Shown: one piece after another, positions 13,501-21,929 of the stretch | How positions within the stretch are numbered: the stretch's first letter is position 1 | How the letters are laid out: each line of letters opens with the position of its first letter | NCBI RefSeq assembly: GCF_037392515.1 | Contig: NC_090288.1 | Coordinates: 124,001-188,000, forward strand | DNA from: Haliotis asinina | Lineage: Eukaryota; Mollusca; Gastropoda; Lepetellida; Haliotidae | Direction: 5' to 3' | Length of the DNA stretch: 64,000 bases | Position numbers and translations under genes: made by a program | The notes under the pieces: model-generated | What the model saw: only the letters and a program-made list of their open reading frames with translations | Database searches by the model: none | What the model was told of the DNA's origin: nothing

Positions 13501-15335
13501 GAACCATACTGTAAATTTTATCAGCAGCGGGAAATTTCAGATGTTGACTTAAACCAAGCATTTCAAGATATCACTGTTCCAAGTTTTTTAAACAACTTTT
13601 TTACTGTTAACAGCATCTGTCTCACCTTTTCATCACGTGTAGGAACCAATGAGGGGGGTCTGCAAGAGCTAATAATAGAAAGCCGTCTAACCTTCACAAA
13701 GTGCCTAAATGTGTTAACACTAACTATCAGGAAGTAATTCCTACTGATCCTTTAATTGGTAGTCTTCATAGGACAGAGAGTACACCAGCTAACCTGAGTG
13801 CGAGACTCATAAAAGAGGTAAGTAATGCACTAAAGCAGACAGACACGTAGCGGTGTATATGTATGGTGTATAACTAGTGGTTACCATTTCAGTCACATGT
13901 TTCAAAACACAAGAATGTTTGATGGTAGTTTCATTTGAGAGCTTAGTTGACCCTGTTCAAAAAGAGCAGGGCCATTGTGTATGTAGAATGACAAGACGCA
14001 CACTGCTTAGTAGAATTAGGTTAAAGTAGAACAGATATTTGTATTACAAATTATTCCAGTATCAGGTCAAAAGAAATATTTTAAAAAACATAAAGGTAAA
14101 CATTTGGTTATTATTTTCAATTTATGAGATGTAAACTGACACCAGGTGTTAAAGTTTATGTTTTCCTAAATACTTCAGGTAGTGAGGAAATTTCATTAAA
14201 AGACATGGGCTAGTGTTTGGGGATAAAGCTATATGTACTTGTCGTCTCGGGTTACATAACAATGACACATTAGGATGTTAATCTCAACTCCCTGGGGATC
14301 ATACAGCTCTTGCTGCCCACTGATATGGATTTCCTATCCTTACGAGGTACCCATGAACAGCTGGGTGGACTAGGACACTTAGTCACAGCTTGTCCAAATT
14401 TACTTCACGTTACTGTACCCGCAACTACGTGTTAGCATGTATTCATGTGCCCACCATCTGGTCACATACAAACGAATTCGCGGGTACACTAGAGGTTGTG
14501 AGAACACTGAAAAAGTCTGCTCACAAAGATGACTCCAAGGTGTCTTACACCCGGTCACAAATGGGTTTGATCCCCACACACGCTGGATTACTAGCCTGGC
14601 GTCTGAGACCGCTTCCCCACCTCATCCCACGGTTAACGCTAAACACATACCTCACATGCATTCGCATCACTGTTCCAACGACCCGTGAAGATCCAGGCTA
14701 GAACAGGTCTTCAGCAACCAATGTTTGCCACAAAATGGCGACTATACTTGTAAGAGGCCACTAGCAGGATCGGGTGGTCAGACTCGCTGAGTTGGTTGAC
14801 ACGTCATCGGTTCCCAATTGCGCAGATCAATGCTCATGTTACTGATCACTGAGCTGCCTGGTCCAGACTTGATCATATACAGAACGCCTCCATATAGCTG
14901 CAAAATTGCTGAGTGCAAACTAAACTCACTCACTCACTCACTCACTCACTGTTACCCCTTGTAAAACAAACCAGTAATAGCAATTTAAATGTAAGATCGT
15001 TTGTTAAACAGTGTTACTAGTAGGTATTACTAATATATACACTGGTGAAGGTAAAAGAATCTCATATCCTGATGATAAACCAGTTGAATATTATACAAGC
15101 AAGCTTATTCTGATTTTGCACCAACAGCTCTTAACGCAGTTATGTCCACTTTAATAAATAATATTAATAATGGATGTTTGTAAAGCGCCAAATGGTGTCA
15201 AGGTACATGAACTATTGTGTTTTGTTGCCAGTTGGCTTAACAGTGACAGTGAATGGGTCCAACATCACGACAGCCGATACAACAGTGACCAATGGCGTGC
15301 TCCACACGATCGACTCTGTCCTCATCCAGGCTTAA
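3981..15335 (+). CDS. Secreted two-domain fasciclin (FAS1) protein, six exons
   Basis: Exons 3981-4146, 5966-6192, 7199-7385, 7897-7995, 8079-8204 and 15232-15335 join without a frame error (intron phases 1,0,1,1,1) to 909 nt, 302 residues. All introns are GT-AG. Residues 1-24 form a hydrophobic signal peptide ending near VSAAVA. The first FAS1 domain covers about 25-162: NLSLLAPVPTAF block, later NGMLFMMKGVIYPV. The second covers about 163-302: TVFAPSDAAF block, then YYSAGL, and NGVLHTIDSVL at the C-terminus, the usual closing strand of a FAS1 fold. N-glycosylation sequons occur at N57, N175, N276 and N279. There is no C-terminal membrane segment or GPI-like tail, so a soluble extracellular protein is expected. 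FAS1 proteins (periostin/TGFBI/fasciclin family) act in cell adhesion and matrix; the specific role here is unknown. The start is chosen because it gives the signal peptide; a second ATG three codons on would also work. Confidence 0.88.
4147..4800 (+). other. FAS1 intron 1, unique part
   Basis: Intron sequence before the 30-bp array. No nested gene or transposon was recognised. Confidence 0.5.
4840..5860. repeat. 30-bp minisatellite with 59-bp dimers, FAS1 intron 1
   Basis: Monomers of 30 bp contain CATCTAGTTCCATATGTCAA and GTAGAA or GTGGAA. From about 4880 to 5170 the units alternate as a dimer of 59 bp; from 5170 on they run as 30-bp monomers. A block starting near 5224 recurs near 5601 (377 bp apart), showing a local segmental duplication. 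The open frames here on both strands (up to about 210 codons) come only from the unit length. The array ends about 105 bp before the exon 2 acceptor. Confidence 0.92.
5966..6192 (+). CDS. FAS1 gene exon 2
   Basis: Follows acceptor CGTCCTAG and ends at donor GAGATT|GTGAGT. It encodes residues 56-131, the core of FAS1 domain 1, including the LLAPVPTAFQSLP block and the SYHIVTG strand. Confidence 0.88.
6505..7060. repeat. About 36-bp degenerate tandem repeat, split by a SINE
   Basis: Units contain CTTCTGGGTTGCACACTTCA followed by GTTGTCTTACTC. Copies lie at about 6530-6620 and 6835-7060; the stretch between is a SINE insertion. It is intronic (FAS1 intron 2). Confidence 0.75.
6621..6832 (-). 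mobile_element. tRNA-derived SINE, 5' end inverted
   Basis: On the minus strand the element reads GGCTAGGCGGCTGACTTTGT, then the B box GGTTCGAATCCCGG, then a tail shared with 18101-18475 (GAAAGTGAAATC and CCACTTTCTAAATGGCATCG). The first about 23 bases of the family consensus, GTGGAAGTCGCGGTGGCTGA, are present in the opposite orientation at about 6808-6832. It lies in FAS1 intron 2 within the 36-bp repeat. Confidence 0.75.
7199..7385 (+). CDS. FAS1 gene exon 3
   Basis: Follows CTTCTGGCAG and ends at donor TTTGCAG|GTCACC. It encodes residues 132-193: the end of FAS1 domain 1 (NGMLFMMKGVIYPV) and the first helices of domain 2 (FSTLRLAITKAGLSQEF). Confidence 0.88.
7528..7583. repeat. (AC)n microsatellite
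   Basis: Uninterrupted AC dinucleotides in FAS1 intron 3. With the GT run at 3790-3850 this gives two long dinucleotide tracts flanking the first exons. Confidence 0.97.
7897..7995 (+). CDS. FAS1 gene exon 4
   Basis: Acceptor GTTTTCAG, donor CGGG|GTAGGT. It encodes residues 194-226 with the TVFAPSDAAFASLP signature of FAS1 domain 2, the best-conserved block in the protein. Confidence 0.9.
8079..8204 (+). CDS. FAS1 gene exon 5
   Basis: Acceptor ATATTTCAG, donor GTTG|GTGGGT. It encodes residues 227-268, including FTGVLQTHVV and YYSAGL, the central strands of FAS1 domain 2. A donor four bases downstream would shift the frame, so this one is chosen because the join to exon 6 then stays open to the stop. 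Confidence 0.85.
8205..8607 (+). other. FAS1 intron 5, left flank of the Tc1 insertion
   Basis: No exon or complete element was recognised. The last part may belong to the retroelement that continues at 9907, since the Tc1 element separates them. Confidence 0.4.
8608..9904 (+). mobile_element. Tc1-type DNA transposon, near complete
   Basis: A 1.3-kb element flanked by TA at 8606-8607 and 9905-9906. Terminal inverted repeats of about 26 bp match (left GTCTGGTTCATAATTATTGA; the right end is its imperfect complement, with three mismatches). It encloses one transposase frame at 8801-9676. The 3' half shares 522 bp, with about five differences, with the truncated copy at 12990-13511. Confidence 0.92.
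8801..9676 (+). CDS. Tc1-like transposase, C-terminally truncated by a nonsense mutation
   Basis: 291 residues. The N-terminal part (1-110) carries helix-turn-helix DNA-binding segments (STVYRIRKNF; GRPRKL, an AT-hook-like linker; KSTVRRNL). The catalytic core has IFTDESS (first Asp), LQQDNYPKHTA (second Asp) and YSPDLNPIENIW (Glu) with 34 residues between the last two: a DD34E transposase, which cuts and pastes the element at TA sites. It ends at TGA (9674-9676). The sister copy has CGA there and reads on for about 40 residues, so this is a C-to-T change at a CpG. The catalytic triad is intact but the C-terminus is lost, so activity is doubtful. It sits in the FAS1 gene's last intron, same strand. 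Confidence 0.9.
   Translation: MSAEDKRRLIFELCNQGIDYVNTLAERTGTPLSTVYRIRKNFKEGKDFGHQKGAGRPRKLDFSDRVRLGILASKKQRASISNIRYEMLERGSTVVSKSTVRRNLIDLGWEKKTGIPSPLMKQEHKDRRVEWCLAHENFDWENVIFTDESSIWVYPNNVKIWTKSASAPLYRRPKYCPKFHVWGGISLLGTTPVFVFEGNLTSQRYTNILDNFLLPSAHVFYGNDWILQQDNYPKHTAKHAKHWFQEKNVTALPFPAYSPDLNPIENIWGMMKECVNQKGLTKIEDMKREVV
9907..12070 (+). pseudogene. Ty3/gypsy-type LTR retrotransposon relic (gag-pol)
   Basis: Broken into several frames, but the domains are in the normal order. A basic Arg/Gly/Gln-rich gag tail lies near 10615-10700. A protease block with LLDTG is at about 10865. The reverse transcriptase core has YNRMPFGLSGAPATF (about 11460-11505) and YLDDIVMF (about 11548-11572). The RNase H start has FIVETDASLHGLG near 12003-12040. 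No integrase, LTRs or primer-binding site were recognised; the piece ends against a LINE fragment near 12070. It is a non-functional fossil in the FAS1 intron, immediately right of the Tc1 insertion. Confidence 0.8.
12153..12970 (+). pseudogene. LINE ORF1 fragment, frameshifted
   Basis: An open stretch 12153-12428 starts with a Lys/Ser-rich basic segment and continues as a polar helix-forming region (QQTNELTNKLASIK). After a frameshift, 12627-12905 reads VNLHRLPRQS and PIVAKFVSML, then LPVLLKKFR and LANKAYELKK, resembling the RNA-binding half of L1-type ORF1 proteins. It is cut on the right by the truncated Tc1 copy at 12990. No attached reverse transcriptase was found to the right. Confidence 0.6.
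12990..13511 (+). mobile_element. 5'-truncated second Tc1 copy
   Basis: Corresponds base for base in length to 9383-9904 (522 bp each), with about five substitutions. It keeps the 3' terminal inverted repeat and a following TA. It codes for the last 132 residues of the transposase, including the second Asp and the Glu of the DDE triad and the natural C-terminus (LCREAQGDLIKY, stop at 13386). The left end is an abrupt break within LINE sequence, so this copy cannot move by itself. Confidence 0.9.
13514..14705 (+). other. Intron sequence without a recognised gene
   Basis: Part of FAS1 intron 5. Short open frames, such as one at 14390-14701, lack recognisable motifs. The first 200 bp may be further LINE remnant. 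Confidence 0.35.
14706..14951 (+). mobile_element. tRNA-related SINE with (CACT)n tail, abalone-type
   Basis: Begins GGTCTTCAGCAACC. A-box-like TGGTCAGACTCGCTG and B-box-like GGTTCCCAATTG follow, and it ends in a CACT/ACTC tetranucleotide run. The same element lies on the other strand at 30602-30855, and a worn copy at 21838-21925. From memory this is a common abalone repeat. Confidence 0.75.
14952..15231 (+). other. End of FAS1 intron 5
   Basis: Unique sequence ending in the acceptor TTTTGTTGCCAG. Confidence 0.6.
15232..15335 (+). CDS. FAS1 gene exon 6 (terminal)
   Basis: Encodes residues 269-302 and the stop TAA (15333-15335). It contains sequons N276 and N279 and the closing FAS1 motif NGVLHTIDSVLIQA. 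The protein ends directly after this strand. It is separated from exon 5 by 7 kb of transposon-filled intron, yet the frame joins exactly. Confidence 0.88.
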
Positions 15336-15446
15336 GTCCACTCATGGAACACTCACTGAAGAAAGTTCTGGGTGGCCACAACACCTGGGTGTGATGTCAT
15401 ACCTTAGCTACAGGAACAATATGTACTCTGTATTTATGATTTGAAG

Positions 15447-15452
15447 AATAAA
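15447..15452 (+). terminator. Polyadenylation signal AATAAA
   Basis: Canonical hexamer 112 nt after the FAS1 stop codon, giving a short 3' UTR. Confidence 0.65.
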
Positions 15453-15690
15453 CGTTTTCACTGAACTCCTCAGCAACCATTTTCAAATATAATAGCTGTG
15501 AGCGGGTCGATATGCCGTATTTGTCTTTGGGATACGCCCGGGCATCTCTATGTAATGCACATAACTATTTACTTAAAATGTGTTTTCCCCACGTGTTTTT
15601 GTCTACTTCGTGACAGAATGCAAATGTTCGTGACACACATTGTGAGGCTCCGGCTGCAAGAAACATAGAACACTTACATAACATGTATTA
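15453..15690. other. Intergenic, nothing recognised
   Basis: No gene or repeat recognised; the LINE 5' region may start within it. Confidence 0.4.
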
Positions 15691-15962
15691 GTCGGATGTT
15701 ATGAAGACATCGTGCACAAAATCAGTATAAATGGTCATGTCAAAAACTGCAGTATCGCTGCCCATAAAATCACAGACATAGATGGTCAAGGTTAACCCAG
15801 GCAGAAAGAAAATAAGCAGTAGGGGTGGCGCTGATGGTCGCAATGCACACCCACTGAGCATACCGTTCCATTGCGAGAAGCGCCACCTGTAATGGCGAGG
15901 GTAGGCCGCACATGACACCATAGAAGTAGACATCCAGCTCTGGCGCATGCGTATAGGCACGA

Positions 15963-16493
15963 ATGTACAGCCGAACTGTAGAAAAAGCAAGTACAAATTG
16001 TGGTTTGGTGTTATCAGGGTGTTTCTTGCAAATTGCAATTTCTGCTTGTTGTCGGAATGTTGCTCATTGTGAGTGGCAACGTGGAGCCAAATCCGGGGCC
16101 CTGACACGTCAGACCCAGAGTAGACTGTCCGTGTCATCCACTGGTGTCCAGGTAGACAAGCGAAGACACCATGCTGCTGCTGGAGATACTGACGTCACAC
16201 GTGTCATCGGGATACTGCAGGATATACAGCACCAGCTCTCCAGTCTCAACAGTAAGTTTGATACATTCGAGTCTACTATAGAGACCATGAAGTCGGAGCA
16301 GGACAACATGGGAAAACTATTTGACAGACTAGAGGATGAAAAATTGATTCTGTCAGATAGAGTCGATAAATTAGAGTCACAGTTAATGAGAAACAACCTT
16401 ATATTTTTCGGAATGAAGGATGAAGAAAAAATGAAACGTGGTCAAGCTCGGAAGATAAAGTTAAAAACTTCTTGTGTAATGAATTACATATGA
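15963..16493 (+). pseudogene. LINE ORF1 relic with 2A-like motif
   Basis: Residues from about 60 on form a coiled coil: QDIQHQLSSLNSKFDTFES and then DRVDKLESQLMRNNLIFFGM, the usual bridge from coiled coil to RNA-binding domain in LINE ORF1 proteins. In another frame at 16057-16101 the sequence reads MLLIVSGNVEPNPGP, a 2A-like peptide (consensus DxExNPGP, here Asn in place of Asp), followed by a stop. A frameshift therefore separates the 2A-like leader from the coiled coil, and another breaks the frame after 16440. Confidence 0.7.
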
Positions 16494-16999
16494 GTGAGGC
16501 TGAGGGTCGTAATACCTACATAGAGCGAGCTCACAGCGCTGTTTACATCGTATAAAGACAGGGGGCGTGCGTATCAGACTGCTACAGATGAGCTAACAGA
16601 ACATACAGAGAGTCACCCGACTATACACAGTCGGTGAGAGGGACACGCAGGCAGCTTGGAGAGTTTGTCAAATACTATAGGGATAATGGCGACGATTGTT
16701 ACATATCCTAAAACAAGCCGATAGTGAATGGCTTGTGGTTGGAGTAAAACGTCCATAGCCAAGATATATAGAGACACAGTTACGTCCCTTTGTCAACACT
16801 CGGGACACAAGCGACACTCAGACTATCGGGACCCGGGACAGGTCTCAACGTAGCAGCCGACAAGCCAACACAGAGGAAACGGATGCCCCGAATGACAGAC
16901 CTATGGTGCGGCCGAGGCCAGGCTACTAAACAAATACGGATATGTACCATTTTAGACTCCGATTGACCAGAATCTATAAAGTTGCTTACATAGAACATT

Positions 17000-17740
17000 A
17001 ACAGACTTTATTCCAGTATCCGGACAGAAAAGAACAACCTGATACATTTGTGTACAAATTATAGTATTATTTGTTTCATAGAGACTTGGGGACGAAACAC
17101 TACAGATTTTGAAACTTTGTTTCCAGATTATACCTGTCTCCGATGTGTGAGACAACGTCGCTTTGGAGGAGGACGCTATGGCGGGGTTATTGTTGTTTAC
17201 GACGCCAAACTCCATTGTCCACTGTTTTAGTAGACTGAATATTGAATGGACAGATTGGGTGTTCTTTCTACACACCAACAAGTAATCTTTGGATTCGTAT
17301 ACGTCACAAATTCTGAGGCATATGTTAACAGGTTTCAAGAAATATGTGGTATGGAGCTGTTGGACTGGAGATTGTTGACCCTATCAACAGAATACTCCTC
17401 AGTTACTTTCTTTCTTTCTGGGGATATGAACGCACGAACTGGTAGTGAGCAATGTTTCATACAAAACGATGACCCGTTTTATCTGCCACTTGATGAATTC
17501 GAATATGACAATGATGGTTTTGATATATTACGATCTTCCAAAGATGTTGAGATAAATGATGAAGGGAAACAACTGCTACCAATATGTCGCAACTTAAATA
17601 TGCATATCCTAAATGGTAGGGCTGGAAATGATAGATCAGGAGATTTCTCTTTTATCAGTCAGCAAGGGAATAGTGTCATCGACAATTGTATAGTATCATC
17701 TGATTTATACACAAATGGAGTGAATGAGATCATCGACCGC
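17000..17740 (+). pseudogene. LINE apurinic endonuclease domain relic
   Basis: Two frames together show the endonuclease order: IICFIETWG (metal-binding Glu), RFGGGRYGGVIVVYDAKL, then VIFGFVYV, FLSGDMNARTG (catalytic Asp/Asn block) and DFSFISQQGNSVIDNCIV, the last catalytic region. A stop at about 17228 and a frameshift separate the halves. This domain nicks target DNA to prime reverse transcription in living relatives. Confidence 0.75.
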
Positions 17741-17745
17741 TGACA

Positions 17746-18100
17746 GTGAAGGTGAGTTTACCCTCTCACACAGGTGTACCACGTGACTCGCCCCACGCAC
17801 GCGCGCCTCATGCTCGGGTAGAACGTGTGGACAGATTTGTATGGAGAGACAGCGTGCATGGTGAGTTCCACCAGTATTTATCTAGTGTAATTGACAAATA
17901 TCCGTTGCTTTTCCTTGAACATTTGAACAAGGATATAGATAAAGCCATACATACATTTAATGAATTATTTAGCCAGTGTTTTAACGCTATGAATACGCAT
18001 AGTTCAAAGCATAACAAAACAGAGGGCTGAATATCAACAACACGCAACGAAAACCCAACCCATGTGGTTCGATCGAGAATGTGAGCAACTTAATCGGTAT
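17746..18100 (+). pseudogene. LINE ORF2 linker region
   Basis: Reads on from the endonuclease relic: VDRFVWRDSVHGEFHQYL, a helical segment, then MWFDRECEQLNR. The frame resumes beyond the SINE at 18484 (KKQFQKLCSEKKAKYEREIL, then NCTRFWRVIK), typical of the segment between endonuclease and RT. Confidence 0.65.
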
Positions 18101-18482
18101 TTACTGAGAAAGTGAAATCCTAAATATGACATATGTTGCATTAGACCACTTTCTAAATGGCATCGTGTACTCATAGCTTTCGGCCGTGGGAGCCGTGCCA
18201 GTTCACACTTATCAGAGGGGTACACAGAGGTCGCAGTCTAGACTACCAGTTGTCCGACTCTCATTTTTGTGGAAGTCGCGGTGGCTGAGCGAGTTAGGCG
18301 GCTGACTTTGTGTGCTGGTGATTACGTGCCTGACGCTGAGGGTGCGGGTTCGAATCCCGGATGGGACTCAACCAAAAGAGTACTAGAATTTGTTGTTTAC
18401 CGAGAAAGTGAAATCACTAATGACTTGTTGCATTTGACCACTTTCTAAAATGACATCGTGTAATCGTTAAGCGGTATAAGTA
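18101..18482 (+). mobile_element. tRNA-derived SINE pair, one full and one partial copy
   Basis: 18271-18465 carries GTCGCGGTGGCTGAGCG (A box region), GGTTCGAATCCCGG (B box, about 18347-18360) and the tail with CCACTTTCTAAAATGACATC. The tail alone also appears at 18101-18170. The insertion is bordered by similar CGGTAT sequences (about 18097 and 18474), a possible imperfect target duplication in the LINE. Confidence 0.8.
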
Positions 18483-18483
18483 C

Positions 18484-18671
18484 AAACTCCTGACTACATT
18501 TAGAAAAACAAATGACGGTGTGCGGTTGTAGAAAATACCTTGACGTTAAAAAACAGTTTCAGAAATTATGTAGTGAAAAGAAAGCCAAATATGAAAGGGA
18601 AATACTTGATGACATTCTTGACACAGCAAACGACAAGAACTGTACCCGTTTTTGGAGAGTAATCAAAACAT
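18484..18671 (+). pseudogene. LINE ORF2 linker, continued
   Basis: Continues the interrupted LINE frame between the SINE and the Penelope-like insertion (EREILDDILDTANDKN, then CTRFWRVIKT). Confidence 0.6.
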
Positions 18672-19605
18672 ATGATCGTGCAAGCCATAGTCTCCACCCT
18701 AGCCAGACGTGCCAAAGCCATCTGTGACCCAGCCCACCTCCAAGACGAAATTGACCACCTCAAGAGAACTTTCATCACCCTCAATGGATACCCAAAACAA
18801 TTCGTTGACCAGATTATAGCCACAACTCTCCAGCATCAGAACGACCGCCTCCCTAAACCTGAGCCTGCACCCATCCGAGTCAACATTCCATACCAAGGAA
18901 AGATAAGTCATCAAATCAGCCGACTCCTCAGAAAAACTGCCAGTGTTGATGTGACCTTTTATTCTGATAAGACACTGAAAAACATCCTTAGAGCAAATGG
19001 AAGAGGAGGAAGTGATCAAACCAACCCCAACCCCAAAGGCTGCATCTACAAGATAAACTGTGATTGCGGCAGCAGCTACATAGGTGAAACCTGCAGACCA
19101 TTCAACATCAGACTCAAAGAGCACCAAACTTCAGTAAGAAAATTAGATCTGAAATCGGCCCTCTCTGAACACATTGTCAACTATCCAAACCACTCCATCA
19201 ACTGGAAAAACACCGAGATCCTGGCTTCCAACATCAGTGATTGGCGGAGAAGGAAGCTTTGGGAAGCAATCAACATCAGAAGATTAGAACCTCAGATCAA
19301 TAGAGATCAAGGCGTGTACCTACCCTCTGCCTGGTGTTGTCAACAAGGACTCATAGACTCAATCTATCAGCTGTGTAAACAACTATGTACTGTTAAAACT
19401 TTCCTCCTTTCATCTCTCTTCTGTGATTGTACATACCTAATTACATTTATGTGCTTGTATATACATCTTACCTCTCTGGCTTCATGTATACCTATATATA
19501 TTCTGCTATGTTACCTATGTTCATTATCCACCTGACGAAGGGGCAAGAATTAGCCTTGAAACGTCGTGTTAAAAGAATTAAAGAAGTTGTCATCCATAAT
19601 AGTCT
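18672..19605 (+). mobile_element. 5'-truncated Penelope-like element
   Basis: An open frame of 287 codons (18672-19535) aligns with the end of the larger element's protein: ARRAKAICDP, PIRVNIPYQGKISHQISRLL, then the GIY-YIG nuclease start CDCGSSYIGETCRPF, KEHQTSVRKLDLKSALSEH and INRDQGVYLP. The RT catalytic part is missing because the copy starts inside it. The noncoding end (19530-19605) has CTGACGA at 19532 and GAAAC at 19558, like the other Penelope-like ends here. It interrupts the LINE. Confidence 0.85.
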
Positions 19606-20145
19606 TGTATTACCTCACCAACTTCTAAATGCCTTTGAAGAATTTTAAATCGCGAAAGTGCACATTCGCTCGTACTTTTGAACGTGAAGGTTCATACCTG
19701 AAAGATTCCGAATGCTATTTAACTTACGCTCGCTTCCATGTGATGCACGCGACTTACGTACAACCATGACAACGGTGAGTAAACAGTCGCTGAAAATGGT
19801 GTTTTTGGCAATATTCAAGGATGTCATCTTGCGGAAATATTAGCTAATGGTAACCATGTCAACAGAATCCCTAAAGTGTTTATACTGCAGGTCAAATAAT
19901 TGTGTTATATGCGGATTTGTGATTGTGAAGAGATCTGTGTCAGTGACCTGAATATTTTGAAAGTCCCTGCGATCCCTAAATAGTAGCCGTTGTCTGATTG
20001 GTTAAATCTATTTAACCGTCTCACGTTTGATTGGATGGTCATTGGTCGCTCAAACGTTACCTGACGCGACCTTCTACTAGGTTTTGTTAGACTCAGTGGT
20101 GGAGTGTAACGAAATACACTGAGACTAAGGTTACTTAGACTGTGC
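19606..20145. other. Unassigned insertion within the LINE relic
   Basis: No coding motif was recognised. It separates the Penelope-like fragment from the LINE reverse transcriptase start. Confidence 0.4.
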
Positions 20146-20689
20146 TATTGAAAAGTTAAAATGTGGTGAGGTACCGGGGGCGATGGTATACCAGCCGTCT
20201 CTAGACTCTTGTAGCCATTGTTAAACCCATTGTTTAACCATATCCTTGAGACGGAATGTTGCTTCGTGGAACTTAGGATTAATAGTGGCTTTATTCAAGT
20301 CTAGTGTAAAGCATGAACCATGGAATTACCAAAGATTTTCAATATTAGACACAATAAGGAAAGTTTTTCTTTCTATTATAAATGACCGTATACAGTCGTG
20401 GGTGGAAACACAACGTCTTATCTCGGAGTCTCAAGCCGGGTTTAGGGAGGGATATTGCCGTTGTTTGCCGTTTTTGGATGCTGACTGGTGTTTTGTGCGC
20501 TCGGTGACCGTTGTCGGGCGCTTTCGTACCTGATACGCGAGTTTGTGTCCATTTCAAACGATTAGTTTTCAACTACAGAGCGTTAGTTTCGGTTTCAGAT
20601 TATATTGTTGCAGTTTTTTGTGATTTTGCTCTGTTTTGGTATATATGAGTTTAGTTTTGATGATTTGTTCATCGTTTGCATGGTAGGCC

Positions 20690-21265
20690 TGCATTCGCAA
20701 CGGCAACAGGAAAAGGCATTTTGTCACTGCACAGTGGCAAAGAGATTACATGCAGTGGGAGTTAGTGTGTATTGTCACTTCCGTCGCATGACCATGTCCC
20801 TAAATATCAACGTAACAGACTTCAGTAAGTACAACGAATGTAACGGTGACAGGTCCATAATTGGCAGCAGGGCGCTGTTCACCGATGAAAGACACTTCAG
20901 TCTCTATGGCAGGGAACATGTAATGTATACAGATGTTGTGGTGAGTGTTCACCCCAATGTGTACGGGCGGTCCGTCCTAACAGGGGTGGTGGTGGTGTTT
21001 GGGTATGGAGCGGCATCATCAATGACGTAAAGTCACCTCTTGTATTTATTAATGGAATTCTGAACGCTCATCTATCCATTCATCAAGTCCTTCAGACAGC
21101 GCACTGTCGTCCGCACAAAATATACAGGGCACCATTTATCAACATGACAATGTGAACCCTCGCATCCAAGAGCAACTCGGAACTTTTCACCAGACATGAA
21201 TCCGATTGAACACTTGTGGAAGCATCTGGATGGATAAATAAGACGACGTCGACCATTTCCACAAG
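20690..21265 (+). pseudogene. Tc1/mariner transposase relic
   Basis: 20860-21030 reads ALFTDERHFSLYGREHV, which fits the first catalytic Asp block of Tc1-like transposases. 21141-21160 reads YQHDNV (second Asp block). 21197-21230 reads MNPIEHLWKHLDG (the Glu block) in a third frame. Frameshifts and stops make it non-functional. No terminal repeats were found. Confidence 0.65.
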
Positions 21266-21636
21266 ACTGACAAGAGCAGGAACATGCGCTCACAGAGGAC
21301 GGGAAATGGATACCCGCTTTCACTATGTCAATGAGAAGATATATCCATGTATGTACTGGCATGGCAGGCCATACACGGTACTGACTCGAACTAGCCTCCA
21401 CATTGTTATGGATATTAATTGTCGACAAAGACTTTAACAATCTGTATTGTATTTTTATCGCTAATTCTGGTTTAAAGTCAAACATAATAAAAAAAAACGT
21501 TAGAAAGAATTACATCTAGGGGCAATGACATCATAATACCTGTCACAGCATCAGGCATCAAGAGATAAACCAGCTGTAGCAGAATGTTGCAGTGACATTT
21601 GTTTGTATAACATGTTTAGAAGTTGGTGAATCAGAT

Positions 21637-21783
21637 GAGGACAAACTTTATGAATGACCAACTTCTTTATTCAGACGAAGCCACGTTTCAATACAGTTTC
21701 TTGTACCATTGTTTGCTTGACAACAATACAAGAATCTGTATCTTCAGGCAAGTAGTTGTTCATCCTTAAAGTTTGTCCTTGTC
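21637..21783. repeat. Small foldback element
   Basis: GAGGACAAACTTTATGAATG at the left is matched by an inverted, imperfect copy ending AAAGTTTGTCCTTG at the right. The left arm, read on the minus strand, has TTGAAACGTGG and AATAAAGAAGTTGG, resembling Penelope-like ends. Confidence 0.65.
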
Positions 21784-21837
21784 TAAAGCTGTTTGTGTAT
21801 TGTTCACACTACTCCAGGTATATGACTCAAACGATAA

Positions 21838-21925
21838 GAGTCTTGACTATACAATCCTGTGATCAACAGCATGAGCATCATTCTACATAACTATGACATG
21901 ATGACATGTCAACCAGTGGGCCTGT
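21838..21925 (-). mobile_element. Worn copy of the (CACT)n SINE
   Basis: Shares GTGATCAACAGCATGAGCATC and GATGACATGTCAACCAGT with the copy at 30602-30855, in the same orientation. Ends are lost. Confidence 0.6.
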
Positions 21926-21929
21926 ATGT

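Larger units (their letters stand above)
15900..20455 (+). mobile_element. APE-type non-LTR retrotransposon (LINE) relic with nested insertions
   Basis: LINE pieces occur in order: ORF1 (15963-16600), endonuclease (17000-17740), linker (17746-18100 and 18484-18671) and the beginning of reverse transcriptase (about 20150-20455). A SINE lies at 18101-18482, a Penelope-like 3' fragment at 18672-19605, and about 500 bp of unassigned DNA follows. The RT is cut just after the SQAGFREGY block near 20450, before the catalytic Asp-Asp motif, so the element is dead. The clade (CR1/L2 versus RTE/I) cannot be fixed by eye. Confidence 0.7.

Noticed and set aside
14390..14701. 103-codon open frame in FAS1 intron 5
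   Set aside because: No family resemblance, no start or splice support, and it is surrounded by repeat remnants.
18271..18365. Functional tRNA gene
   Set aside because: A and B boxes are present but the body is too long, lacks a clear anticodon arm and acceptor pairing, and the downstream tail is shared with two other copies: a SINE.
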